Shown: positions 32,544-42,532 of the stretch, piece after piece
Layout of the letters: every line of letters starts with the position of its first letter
Numbering within the stretch: the stretch's first letter is position 1
Assembly (NCBI RefSeq): GCF_020509005.1
Contig: NC_063021.1
Span: 3,658,001-3,722,000, forward strand
Length of the DNA stretch: 64,000 bases
Direction: 5' to 3'
Origin: Fulvia fulva
Taxonomy: Eukaryota; Ascomycota; Dothideomycetes; Mycosphaerellales; Mycosphaerellaceae
The notes under the pieces: model-generated
What the model was told of the DNA's origin: nothing
Databases searched by the model: none
Seen by the model: the letters and a program-made list of their open reading frames with translations, nothing else
Made by a program: the position numbers and the translations under genes

Positions 32544-33656
32544 CTAATACTTCGCACCAATCTTCTTCTCATGCTCGATCTGCTCCTTGTCCACAATAAT
32601 GATAGCCTTGCCCTTCAACTTTCCAGTGTGCACAAGCTCAACCAGCTCCCCAATCTTATCCAAACCCTCGAAGGGATGCGTTGTGACCGTAATGCCGTGG
32701 TTGGCAATAATTTCCAGCATACTCTTACTCTCGTCCGCCGAAGAGATCAACGACCCGATTATCCTGATATCTCGGAAGATAATCTCCGGGAACGGAATCT
32801 CAATGTTGTCAGGTTGTGCGATCTGGACCATGGTTCCATGCATCTTCGTGATAGCACAACCAATCGCTGCGGCATCTTTGTGGTCTGACAGTGTCACGGT
32901 TGAGTCGACGCCCATGCCGTTAGTGACCTTGTGGACCTCCTTCACGACTTCATCTTTGCCCTTCCTCGCATCAACTACAATGTCTGCGCCATAGTGCTTT
33001 GTCAACTCCAGACCCTCATCTCTCGCATCAACGCCAACGATCTTATAGCCTAGTGCTTTTGCAAACTGAATCCCCAGGTGACCAAGACCACCTCCGCTGC
33101 CAACAAAGGCTATCCATTCACCACTCTTCAGACCCGTCTTGATGACTGACCGGTATGCTGTCCGGCCAGCACAAGCCAGCGGTGCGGCGCTCATGAACGA
33201 CACTTCGTCCGGCAAGGGCGTGGTCGATCGCGAGTCACATTTGACGTACTCGGCGAAGCATCCGTTTGTCTGAACGCCGATGTGACCAGAGGCAAGACTC
33301 ATACAGTACTGCTTTTGGTTCTCTGGTCCTAAGCAATCGTGGCAAACACCACAAGGGTGCAAAGGCAGGCCACACATTACTCGCATGCCTGGCTTGAACT
33401 CTTTGACATCGCTTCCGACAGCCACGACTGTGCCAGCACCTTCGTGAGATGCGGTTTGTGGTAAAGGTGTGCCGAAGACTCCTTGCTGGACCATGGAATC
33501 TGTGTGGCAATTTGATGCGACGGCGACCTTAACGAGGAGATCCAATGGTGCTAGTTGGTCTGGCTGAGGTACGTCGACTGCTCGGATCTCGTATGGCTTT
33601 TTGTATTCCACAACCTGGATCGCCTTCATCTCCTTGGGAATGTTTGTAGACGCCAT
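32544..33656 (-). CDS. Zinc-dependent alcohol dehydrogenase (Adh1-like, MDR family)
   Basis: A 370-residue intronless protein from ATG 33656 (MASTNIPKE). N-terminal GroES-like domain: catalytic zinc ligands in ASNCHTDS and SHEGAGTV, structural zinc cysteines in CGVCHDCLGPENQKQYC, then GCFAEYV. Rossmann domain: VGSGGGLGHLGIQFAKALG, with VDARDEGLELTKHYGAD binding NAD(P). The C-terminal end is regular. Similar to fungal fermentative Adh enzymes; interconverts primary alcohols and aldehydes in the cytosol. No in-frame damage, in contrast to its neighbours. Terminates with TAG, so TAG is an ordinary stop in this genome. Confidence 0.92.
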   Translation of the reverse strand: MASTNIPKEMKAIQVVEYKKPYEIRAVDVPQPDQLAPLDLLVKVAVASNCHTDSMVQQGVFGTPLPQTASHEGAGTVVAVGSDVKEFKPGMRVMCGLPLHPCGVCHDCLGPENQKQYCMSLASGHIGVQTNGCFAEYVKCDSRSTTPLPDEVSFMSAAPLACAGRTAYRSVIKTGLKSGEWIAFVGSGGGLGHLGIQFAKALGYKIVGVDARDEGLELTKHYGADIVVDARKGKDEVVKEVHKVTNGMGVDSTVTLSDHKDAAAIGCAITKMHGTMVQIAQPDNIEIPFPEIIFRDIRIIGSLISSADESKSMLEIIANHGITVTTHPFEGLDKIGELVELVHTGKLKGKAIIIVDKEQIEHEKKIGAKY

Positions 33657-34102
33657 TGTGGTCGTGTCTCTGGTGTTCTCGATAAATGTATGTTGGTCGT
33701 TCGGCTTGGCGAAAGTAAGTGAATGATTGAAAGAACGACCTTGATGGATCGATATCACTATAAGGACAGAGCTCCGCTACACCTTCTATATTCTTTCTGT
33801 TTGACGTGTATGAGTTTCATGAAACGGCTCATGCAAGGAGGGGTGGTGGGGTATTGTGCTACGTCACTGACGAGGTTTTGTCATTGAACGTCTCGACTTC
33901 GGCGAGACGGCCTGTTCGAGCCGACTTCATTGCAATGAGATGCAGGAAGTAAAGAGAGAAAACTAAGACAGATTTTGCTCACCGTATGCTGGCGGCCATG
34001 CTGTCCTTTCAGCTGCCCGCCACGCTGCTCTCCACACGAGCAAGCCCGATGCTTAATGTCCATCTTTTGCCGGAGGAGCTGCGCCAAACCCGCGATGCTA
34101 TG

Positions 34103-35869
34103 CTATTGCTCTGCAGAAGGCCATTCCGAACAACTGTGATACTCATCCGATCCACTAGCAATGGATTCAGCACCCGCTTCCATGTCTGCCACGACCGAAT
34201 TCTGGTCAGTAATCTGCGAAGAGGCATCAGCATCTGCTGTCGAGGTTGAAGCTTTCAAGGATTCCGTCTCGCGCTCTGTGCTCGAAGTCTCTCCACTCCA
34301 CACCCGATGATGTCGCTCGTGGCGATAAACGAGGTTGCGATGCATCCTCGATTGCATTGTCTTGGGCTCAGCCATCACTTCTCTGCCATCAATCGTGAGC
34401 TGATTCATCGAAGTCATTGCTTCTGCAGCTATCTCGGAATCGTGATAGTCTGCGAACGCAACACCGATAAACCATTCGTCCTTGTGCAGGCATGTCAATC
34501 TTATTGGCATTGGTAAGCCCTGCTTCGCCATGAACTCCAGCAGCTGCCACTTCTGCAGGTGGCGTGGAAGATTCTTGATGGCCACAAAGTTCTCTTGTAG
34601 TGGCTCAGTGTCGCCACGACGCGCCATGTATGAGACGTCGTCCACGATAGTAACGATCGGCAAGTCTGGTAGGTGGAGTGGGGATCCAGCTGGAAGCCAG
34701 CCATACTCGCCAAGCATCACCTTTTCGAGGATTGTCAGACTGACGGTGTAGCGGTTGGCTTTCTGGTAGCGCTGAAGCGCCACATCGACCAACAGATCCC
34801 GGAGTATATGATTTTCGACCTCCGAGACTGTGCGCTCGTACCTCTGTCGTTCGTATGTGTACTCCGTGCCGGAAAGCAGTACGTTATTGTAATGCTCCAC
34901 CGCTTGCGAGTCCACTTGGATGTCTGTCAAGACTTGCGGCAACGAGTAGTGCATATCGAACCACTTGTCTTTGATGTAGGAATGAGGGGTGCCATAGGTA
35001 GAGGCTTCAACGAACGCCACTACACCAACACAAGGGTTGATCCAGGCTACTACCTCTTCGCAGTAGAGCGTGGCAGGATGCTGCAAGAACTCCATGATCT
35101 TTGCATCTTCTTCGTGTTTTGTCGGTAGGACGTTCGCCGCGGAGCAGGTAGTAGGTCAAGTCGAGCAGACAGCGAGTAAATCCGCGCAATCCCAGACTTG
35201 GTGCAAGTCCATTTCGCTGCTCAGCACGTCAAGGACTCCCCTTCGTAGACGATCGACGTCCGGCATGATCGTGTCGAACTGTGCCTCGAACATCAGGAGA
35301 AACTTCAAGACATTCTTGAGTGTCTTGGTCCTGAAGCCAGATGCTGGGTGGCCGCTGTGTACATAGACACGCAAGTCGCAGCTGGAATCCGTATAGATGG
35401 CAAGTATGTCCCTGCTCGGCTCGAGATTGGCATCGTGTAATCTCTTGAGCACAGAAGTGACCTGTGCCATGGGCGAGAAGCAGGTGCAGCCGTTTACTGC
35501 AGTTCTTGGCCGGGTCGCGGTCCACTTTCTTCCGCCTGGGGAGTTGACTGTGAGTCTATGCAGCGTCGTTCCTGGGACCAGAAGGTCGGCGTGAGAGCTC
35601 GACACACCAGACAACAATCCCCGACGCGAAGTCTCACGCACGCACCAAGAGCGCAAGTCGTACTTCTCTGCTTGGATTGGAAGATGATGACGGTAGCGGA
35701 ATGTGCACTCGGGCACGTTGCATTGGCCTTCGAATGGCTTGGACAATATTTCAAGTATGTTTCGACGTGCTGTTTCGGTCGAGATATGACTCGGAGTCAC
35801 TACGATGATTTCCAGCGCGATGCCGAAGGTTGGATAGGCACGGCGGATACCTCCTTGCGTAGTCGCCAT
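34103..35869 (-). pseudogene. Amidoligase-like protein with RRM-like C-terminal domain, one in-frame TGA
   Basis: One 588-codon frame from ATG 35869 to 34103, cut only by TGA at 35156-35158 (probably CGA to TGA). Residues 1-390 resemble fungal amidoligase-domain proteins: FGIALEIIVV start, a WCVRETS/VSSSHADLL middle, then TDSSCDLRVYVHSG in place of the family's CGLHVHVG-type active-site block, and LKNVLKFLLMFEAQFDTIMP. After the stop, helical sequence continues (VALQRYQKANRYTVSLTILE). Residues about 420-500 look like an RRM (ENFVAIKNLPRHLQKWQLLE, EWFIGVAFADYHDSEIAAEA), followed by a Ser/Thr/Glu-rich tail. The HxH-like residues are altered, so catalysis is doubtful even in the ancestor. Alternatively these are two genes split at the stop; no ATG-promoter context supports that. 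Confidence 0.55.
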
Positions 35870-38800
35870 GTTGTTTGTATATGTCGGTTAAGCTGGTCGA
35901 ATTGATTTATTATGATTCTTCGTAAGCTGATGTAGTGAGTAGACTGGACTCTAGAGGTGGTGTTGGCAGATGTTAAAGTTAGTTACTGCGAAGAGATATA
36001 GAATGTTAGAATAAAGCATGTGTCAGAGCGTCGTGTGTTCTCTTGTGAATGAAGTGAAGCCAGAAGTGACTGGGAGAAGCCTGACACGCTCTGCAGGCTT
36101 TCATTCACTCGCGCTCGGTCAGTGCTGAGCTTCGCGTCTCAGTCCTCAACAGTACGAAGCTAACAGTATTCTTCTATGCTGTCGCCATCGGTGACATCGA
36201 CGACGGAGTTGAAGCTGCCGGCCTTCCATAGTCGCACAATCAAGGTGGTCGGCATGTTGACCAGGCTTAGGAGGATACATATGGCGAACGGCTTTCGTGG
36301 TTAGACCCTCCCCCACCGTATGCGGGCCGGCCTCTGATGCCCGTTGGTTTGACGTGATTGCCTTGCTATATAGTGAAATCGACCAGGCTACAGAGAACGA
36401 TGTATCTTAGCAATGCCTTTGATGAGCGCAACACTACTGATACGTTCAAGATTCAAGCAATAGTAGTCGTTGCTTGGTTGCATGGAAGCTGCTTTGCAAG
36501 GCCTGATTGGAAGGGTGGTGTGTCTTCTCATGAGTTCTGCTGTGAGCTTGTTATGGCGCAAGCGGGTGAGGCCGAGCTGGTACAGTACTTTGTAAAGTGA
36601 GTATAGTAACTCTTCGAGCTTGTCAGGTGTTGTTTGCCTGCTGGGTGTTCCGCTTCGGGAAACGGACGCATCTGCGTCTGGAAGCGGGCGCAGCACCGGT
36701 GGCCCGTGCAGTGCGCGTTTGCATAACTTCGCGAGCGCCCGCCCTCGCGTCCTCTTTCTCTTTTCCACCACTCTTCGAAACATGACCCCCCTCGGTCGAC
36801 GCCGGCGTTTCGGCCACCACTTTCTGAGCAGCCTGCTCGCAGATAACGAGCAACCGGCACATCACCACGGGCAATCAACGTGTGTCGTCAGTAGGTGACC
36901 AGGACCGCGACACTCGTTCTACAACGAGGTACATACGATTGCTAACATGGGGTTTCGTGCCTGTTCAGATCACCGCCCTGCACATGCTGGCGGACGATTG
37001 ATCCCGGACCCCTCACATACCGATGTTCTGCCCCTGCCGATCAAATTCTCCTGCGCCTCTTCTGCGGTCGGCGAAGCGAACACGACATACCACCTGTCGA
37101 GGGCGGTACCTTGTTCATCGAGCACAGAACGCCCGCCTGTGACGAACATCTCAGCCCCGTGTGACACGGTTGCTTGCGCCTAGCTGCTCAGCTTTTGCGT
37201 CGGCATATCGTGATCGTCACTCGAGGCGGCCTCGCATGATGCGACACGGTTAGCGTTCGGTCACGCGTCTCGATGCGGCGCGTCCGGAAAGGTGCATGCT
37301 GGCCTAGAGAGACCACGGACACGTCACACGGACACATTCTAGGGGGTGGGCTCACTTCCACCGTCACGCCGCCAACAGGGCCAACAGTCATGCGCAGCGT
37401 TGACTCGTTGCCGTACAGACGACGGAGGCGAAGTACAGTAGCCGCTCTACTAACTACGACCGACAACGTTACATCGCGTTTGACACGGTCCTTCTGCCAG
37501 CGATTCACTCAACTCTAGCGCAAAGATGGTTGCATACGGAAACCTGCTTCTGCTACCTATGCCTCGCCGAACCTGGGTCGTTCGACCGAATGTTTGCGGC
37601 ACCCTATTACAATAGCTTTATGTGAGGCCGCCCACGGGGCCACGGTGCTCCCGATGTCGCCCATTCTGGATTTTGGCCTCGAGCCGGTGCCACGTCAGTT
37701 CGAAGAGGCGCAGAAAGTTTGCCTAGCAGCCATGGGACCGCCGCTGTTCATCGCTCGATCCGTCGTACGCTGCGGCTGCAAGATGGTAGAAGCTCCATCC
37801 TGACGAGATGTTTGCTGCCTGCGGAGACGATCCACTCGCGGCGTGCGCACATTGAGTGCTTTTCTTGGATTCCTTTACTATCATGTGGCTGCCTAAGAGC
37901 AGCAACCTGCTCTCAGCTCGGGCGTGGGCTCGAATGAGCTACGCTTGCGACTTGCATGCACAGCCTCCACCAACGCGTTTGCAAAAGGATGCGCCTCCGC
38001 TAACTAACTTGTTGGCGATAGTGACGGCGAACCAATCAACCTCAGACAAGACACGGCCAATACCCGTTCGGCGTGGTCTGGTAGGCGATACACTTGCTAA
38101 GTTATCGTAGGAGAAAGCCAGCTATCTCAACAAGCTGCTCGAGGAAGTGAGGAAAATTGCAGGAGATGATCCAGAGCTGGGACTGTCGGTCAAGTACAGA
38201 CGCACTCAAGATGACGACAGATTCGAGATGTTCGCCACATACGAAGGGCCCGACGGGCAGACGCTATCTTTCCTGACGGATCTCGAGAGCGGGGAGGTCG
38301 ACTTCTGGAGCTGGGTATAGGTGGGCCCGTGATGCTGCCGGGACCCGAAGACCCGTTGTCACTGCTGATCAAGACCTACATGTGTGCGACGGCCGCTGGA
38401 GATGATGACGGATAGTCTCGTCCCATCCGCCGTGCCGCTTGTGTTGTTTTCTTTAAGCTTCTTCAAACGCCGAGCTACAAACAAGCACCGGAAGGATACT
38501 ATGCTCAACGCGCTAAGGTCAGCCGTTACTGCCAAAAGGATCCGCCCCTGTCCATCTAGAGAGCGGTCTGCGACATGGAGGAGCATAGTAGGAGGTACCA
38601 GTTGCTTGAAAGGGATCTTGGCGAAGGAGCCTGCCTGATGCTTGGTAACAAGCTTTCGGAATCGCAGTAAGCATCAATAAGGCATCATTGTAACACGAAG
38701 CTCACTCAAATCAGTTGGTACAAGCTTCTGCCCTCGAAAGATGGCCCACGCCGCAATTGGGCGCTCGGTTATGTCAGAAGGGCGAGAACTGCTCATCAAG

Positions 38801-39046
38801 ACCGTGCCGATGTGTGCGGTCCACTGTGGCGCCGCCTGATCAATGGCAAGTGCTGGGAGCTACGCTGAACGCGTGGCGCTGGGTGCGCAGGCCGGCTGTT
38901 GTGGCGGTGTGCTCCCTGAACCGCGTGTTGAGTCTTTGCCGCGTCGCTAATGTGTCGTTGCTAGATATTCAACACATCCCAAGCTTTTATGACCATGTGA
39001 GATCGATGCTCGGATTCAAAGACCTTGTCGTGGTGCCGAAGTCCCT
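35870..39046. other. Gene-poor stretch with one relict reading frame
   Basis: Many short frames overlap on both strands without family resemblance. The best candidate is 38054-38320 (plus): a frame with one TAG at 38108-38110, then SYLNKLLEEVRKIAGDDPEL and DRFEMFATYEGPDGQTLSFL, ending TAG 38318-38320. This has coding character but no recognised family. The rest (36350-37900) is GC-balanced, non-TA-rich DNA with nothing I can name. Confidence 0.45.
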
Positions 39047-39709
39047 CTAATGATATTGATTCCACCATTGGTCTCGCTCTCGCCATGCGCCTTGACCCTC
39101 GCCTTCATGGATCTCACTGTCATGACCATCAGAGCCGTCGTGGTGGTCAGGGTCTTCGTGATTAGGATCGCGATAGTTATATTGGCAGTCCTGGTCGGCG
39201 CGGCTACCGTCCTCGCTTCCCTCGTTTCCCTCAGCGCCGTTCATTGCGGCTGCTGCATAGCTTATAGGCAGGCCTGTATGGCCGCGTGTCCCATTGTTCT
39301 TGATCTCCCTCGCTATTCCGGCAACTGTTATGCCTACGTCTTTTGCCTCTCTTGCAGCTGTTATGGCCTCCTCGCCGACTGCGATGTTCTTCTCGATGCT
39401 CTGCGTAGTATTTCGTATTTCTGCCTTAATGCTTTCTAGGGCCGTCTTCGTCTCTTGCGTGGATGCGGCAGCCTCTGCTTGTATAATGCTGAGCTTCTCT
39501 TAGAGACTGGACACATCCGGGATAGTCTGGACCTTGGCGATCAGGGAGGCGGCGCCGATGAGGATGGCTGTGACATGGGCGGCGGGAACTGACCGGCTCT
39601 GCGAGCGGTCGATACAACTCTGCGTGCCGCGAAGGTACTTTGCTAGTTGGTGGGCGTGCTCGCGGTATGGGTTGGGCCAATTGTTCGGCTGGGGCCACGA
39701 GGTCGCCAT
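39047..39709 (-). pseudogene. Retroelement ORF1/gag-like remnant
   Basis: One frame from ATG 39709 (MATSWPQPNNWPNP) to TAG 39047, interrupted by TAA at about 39500. After the stop it continues as a coiled-coil segment (EKLSIIQAEAAASTQETKTA, LESIKAEIRNTTQSIEKNI, AIAREIKNNG) and a GLPISYAAAAMNG motif. The coiled coil followed by a SYAAAAARG-like block is what I associate with ORF1 (gag-like) proteins of fungal LINE retroelements. After that motif the frame becomes His/Asp-rich low complexity and is probably shifted. No RT follows downstream, so this is an isolated ORF1 fragment. The family call is by pattern and moderately sure. Confidence 0.45.
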
Positions 39710-39791
39710 GTCGCGATTGACGCGCTGGGCGACGCGTCTGGCATTACGACACCTCGCAGGTCCTTTAGAACGCGTGTATGTACAATAGAAT

Positions 39792-39966
39792 GACTGAATT
39801 CCAAAAAGTGAGGATCTCGCTGGTTTCGTGCTTTCCTATTAAACAGGCCTGGATCATGACTTAGCACTGGACAAAGCCCGGCCGCGGATGGCATAATCAC
39901 CTACACAACACTTGTGGGAAAAAAAACACGAAACCAGCGAGATACTCACTTTTTCGGAAATCAGTC
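39792..39966. repeat. Long inverted repeat, ~39-bp arms
   Basis: Arms 39792-39830 and 39927-39966 are near-perfect inverse complements: GACTGAATTCCAAAAAGTGA... against ...TCACTTTTTCGGAAATCAGTC, with CTCGCTGGTTTCGTG in the inner part. The spacer is 96 bp. The left arm precedes the leftward gag-like frame; the right arm begins dispersed repeat copy A. Confidence 0.85.
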
Positions 39967-40372
39967 GTATCACGGTACAGAACACGTCTGTCCGCGACTG
40001 CGACGACCTCTGTAGCTCGCTGCGCGACCCTCCGCGTCAGCTGAGTCCTGCAGAGTCCACCGTCACGGTCGCGGCAGGCACGGTTGGCGAAACACCACGA
40101 GCACGCTCTTAACACGAACACGACGCGCCAACATAGGTCGGTAACGAAGGCAATAGTGTCAAGTGGATCTTCAGTAACACAGACGCGACGACCGAGCCCA
40201 AACATTCTCACATACATGGTCACAACACAGCAGCCGATGGGTGTCCTGCCCGCCCATCAAACCCCCGACAATGTTTGCGAAGTCCCGCATCGACGAGCCC
40301 TTGAACAGAACGGTATCATCTCGGTCGCGAATCGAACACCGGACACTAGGCATGCTACGACCGGTGCCACAC
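39927..40372 (+). repeat. Dispersed repeat, copy A (with conserved reading frame)
   Basis: About 446 bp, starting CACGAAACCAGCGAGATA and ending GGTGCCACAC; aligns end to end with 48061-48512. Within it a plus-strand frame (about 40080-40370; HEHALNTNTTRQH, then QQPMGVLPAHQTP and RRALEQN) is shared with copy B. Many of the differences fall at third codon positions, indicating that the frame was once translated. Protein family unknown. Confidence 0.75.
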
Positions 40373-40376
40373 AATA

Positions 40377-40739
40377 CTACAGAATAACAGACGGCCTCGC
40401 CCACTGTCGCCCCCAACCGTGACGGAGAGACTGGTCACCTCTCGACACACCCGACCAGTGCTGACCATCCTGCCCATCACGCCCTGGTTCTCCTTGCGGC
40501 CCTCGTTCCCCATCGCGCCCGTTCTTTCCATCTCTCCCATCTCTCCCGTCTCGTCCATCTCGTCCATCTCGTCCCGATACCCCTTGCTGTCCTCTTTCCC
40601 CTAGATCCCCTCTTACACCCGGCGGGCCTCTTTCACGTCTTCCCGCTTCAAGTTGCAGAAGGCGTTCTTCGTGGCCATTCACTGTGTCCTCGAGCTGTCG
40701 GATCTCGGCCGAGGCCGCATTTGTGTCCGCCCTATCCAT
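40377..40739 (-). CDS. Collagen-like (Gly-X-Y repeat) protein
   Basis: A 120-codon frame from ATG 40739 (MDRADTNAASAE); the frame is open further upstream to 40793. Residues about 10-32 form a short charged helix (EIRQLEDTVNGHEERLLQLE), possibly a trimerisation coiled coil. About 18 uninterrupted Gly-X-Y triplets follow (GPPGVRGDLGERGQQG, then repeated GRDGRD and ERGPQGEPG). The last ~30 residues (WSGVSRGDQSLRHGW) do not continue the repeat; they abut the end of dispersed repeat copy A, so the original C-terminus may have been replaced. There is no signal peptide at this start. Collagen-like repeats are rare but known in fungi, usually in surface proteins. Confidence 0.5.
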   Translation of the reverse strand: MDRADTNAASAEIRQLEDTVNGHEERLLQLEAGRRERGPPGVRGDLGERGQQGVSGRDGRDGRDGRDGRDGKNGRDGERGPQGEPGRDGQDGQHWSGVSRGDQSLRHGWGRQWARPSVIL

Positions 40740-41346
40740 AGTGGTAAAAAATTTCTCTGTGTTCGGCAAAGCCACGTGACTCACAGCGGTCACGTGACTA
40801 TAGCTCGAAAGCGACCCTTGCTCCTGTTGAACGTGGATGCTGCATACCGTTAGCAGTGCCTGCCGTGTCCTCCTGTGCTAGTCCCTCCACCGTCCTCCTC
40901 ATCACGCCCGCCCGCAAGTACTAACGGATCCTGGCATACCCCTCCCTGCCGACGCGAATGACAGTAGGCCGATGAAAGGACAGCAACATGAGCGACGCGT
41001 TGTTGTTGTCGATTGCTGTCTGATTGTGGTAGGTCTTGTCTCTTTCGATCTGCTCCGCAGTTTGGTCTTCGTGTTTGGTGTTTCGTAGAGCTCGTGCCCG
41101 AACACAACCCGTGACTCCCCTCTTGCCCGCCTCGCAAGCGCCGTCCACTCCGCTTGTATTGGTGTATCGTAGGCGTGGTCCGGATGCCCGGTGCAGGGTG
41201 AGCAAAGCAAGGTACAAGATCGCCCAACACAGATTCGATGGGACAGCAGGATTCGACACATCGAGAGTGCCGACTTGGGACTTGATCGATGGCAGAGAAA
41301 TTGTCCTATAGCGCCATCATCTAGGCTGTTGTAGTACGATATATTC
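40740..41346. other. Unassigned stretch upstream of the collagen-like ORF
   Basis: Three overlapping minus-strand frames at 40850-41261; the 40921-41259 frame begins with a hydrophobic leader-like run (LCWAILYLALLTLHRAS). Choice between frames is not possible from sequence alone and no family is recognised. Confidence 0.35.
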
Positions 41347-42162
41347 TCAAGAGATATCGCCGAAGTATTTGCGTCTGATAACTTCCATCTCTACGGCACA
41401 AGGGTCCGGGTCCATAAACTTCGACACTTCTTGCCGCTAGAATAGAGACTGCGGGTTGGCGTTCCAAGCACATACATGTTCCCAGTATGAGGGCATCCAG
41501 CCTGCCGTCTCCAAATCAATGATACCAACGATCCTGTCGCCCTGTACAAGGATATTAGAGGCCCTTAGATCACCATGAGTGAAGAGTGGAGGATCCCAGT
41601 TCTGTTCGTGGAAATCGATGAGCCGGGTCAGGTCTGAGCTGAATTGCGCGTCGTAGCTGCGTTCCAAACTATTGCGAAGCTGCCTATGAAACTCGGTAAT
41701 TGACGAGAACGGACCCTATGTTGAAGTTCGAGGTAGACGAGGATCAAAAATTGGTTCACTATCAACATTTCCTACCGCATTGCTACGGTTCGTGGGAACC
41801 CCTCGCAACTCATGCACAATAGCCCGCATCTGATCCAGTATAATGCCACTAGAGCTTGGAGACAGGCGGCACCAAGCTGTGGAGAGGTTTTCGGCGCGTA
41901 ATCTTTCTATAACAATGTACGTCCTGTCCATGTATGTGAATACTACGATCACTTTGGGAATAGGAATTCTTGTCGTCTCTTGTACGAAAACTATAGCGTG
42001 TGCTTCCGCAAGTGTAGTTGAGCCTAAAGATTTGACGCAGATCCCGGAAGTTATGTATGCTATACTCCCGTAGCTGCGACGGCGACGGCGTGCGATGTTG
42101 AAGAGTAATACGGCCGCATATCGCACAATAGTCGTGCCATAATAGCGCTGACTATTCTGCAT
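41347..42162 (-). pseudogene. APH-family (aminoglycoside/choline-kinase-like) phosphotransferase, RIP-damaged
   Basis: One frame from ATG 42162 (MQNSQRYYGTTIVRY) to TGA 41347-41349, cut by TAG at 41716-41718 and 41437-41439. Kinase-like blocks: CVKSLGST (nucleotide-binding strand), EAHAIVFVQETTRIPIPKVI, YIVIERLRAENLSTAW. After the first stop come GPFSSITEFHRQLRNS, then FTHGDLRASNILV (catalytic HGD...N) and GIIDLETAGWMPSYWE (metal-binding D). After the second stop, RQEVSKFMD and RRKYFGD end the domain. Both stops fit C-to-T changes (CAG and TGG to TAG). The 5' end is uncertain. Such kinases are a large expanded family in filamentous ascomycetes with mostly unknown small-molecule substrates. 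Confidence 0.75.
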
Positions 42163-42532
42163 CGTGGTAGGGCTATCTATCGTGGTCAATGATAGAAATA
42201 TGCGCGACGTACACTTAGCTATGTGCTTACTGGTAGTAAACAAGAATGTAGTTGGGTCGGAGTGTAGCGAGTGTTGTATGCGTATAGGTTGGTTGGTTGG
42301 TTCTATCCTACACGGTTTCAGCCGCAACGTACTTGCGGCTATGCCCGGAAGTAAGGGCTTGGCCGATGGTCGAAGCATTCTCGGCCTTACCGCATCGAGA
42401 CTGCCTCACTTCGTCTAATGTCCAACTCCTGTTCAGGCGGTGGCAAGGTGGTTGTCCCTCTACTGCCTAAGCTCCTAGAGGCTACGCCTCCTACCACGCC
42501 GTCCGCATACCTACAGCCTAATTCAATATTTT

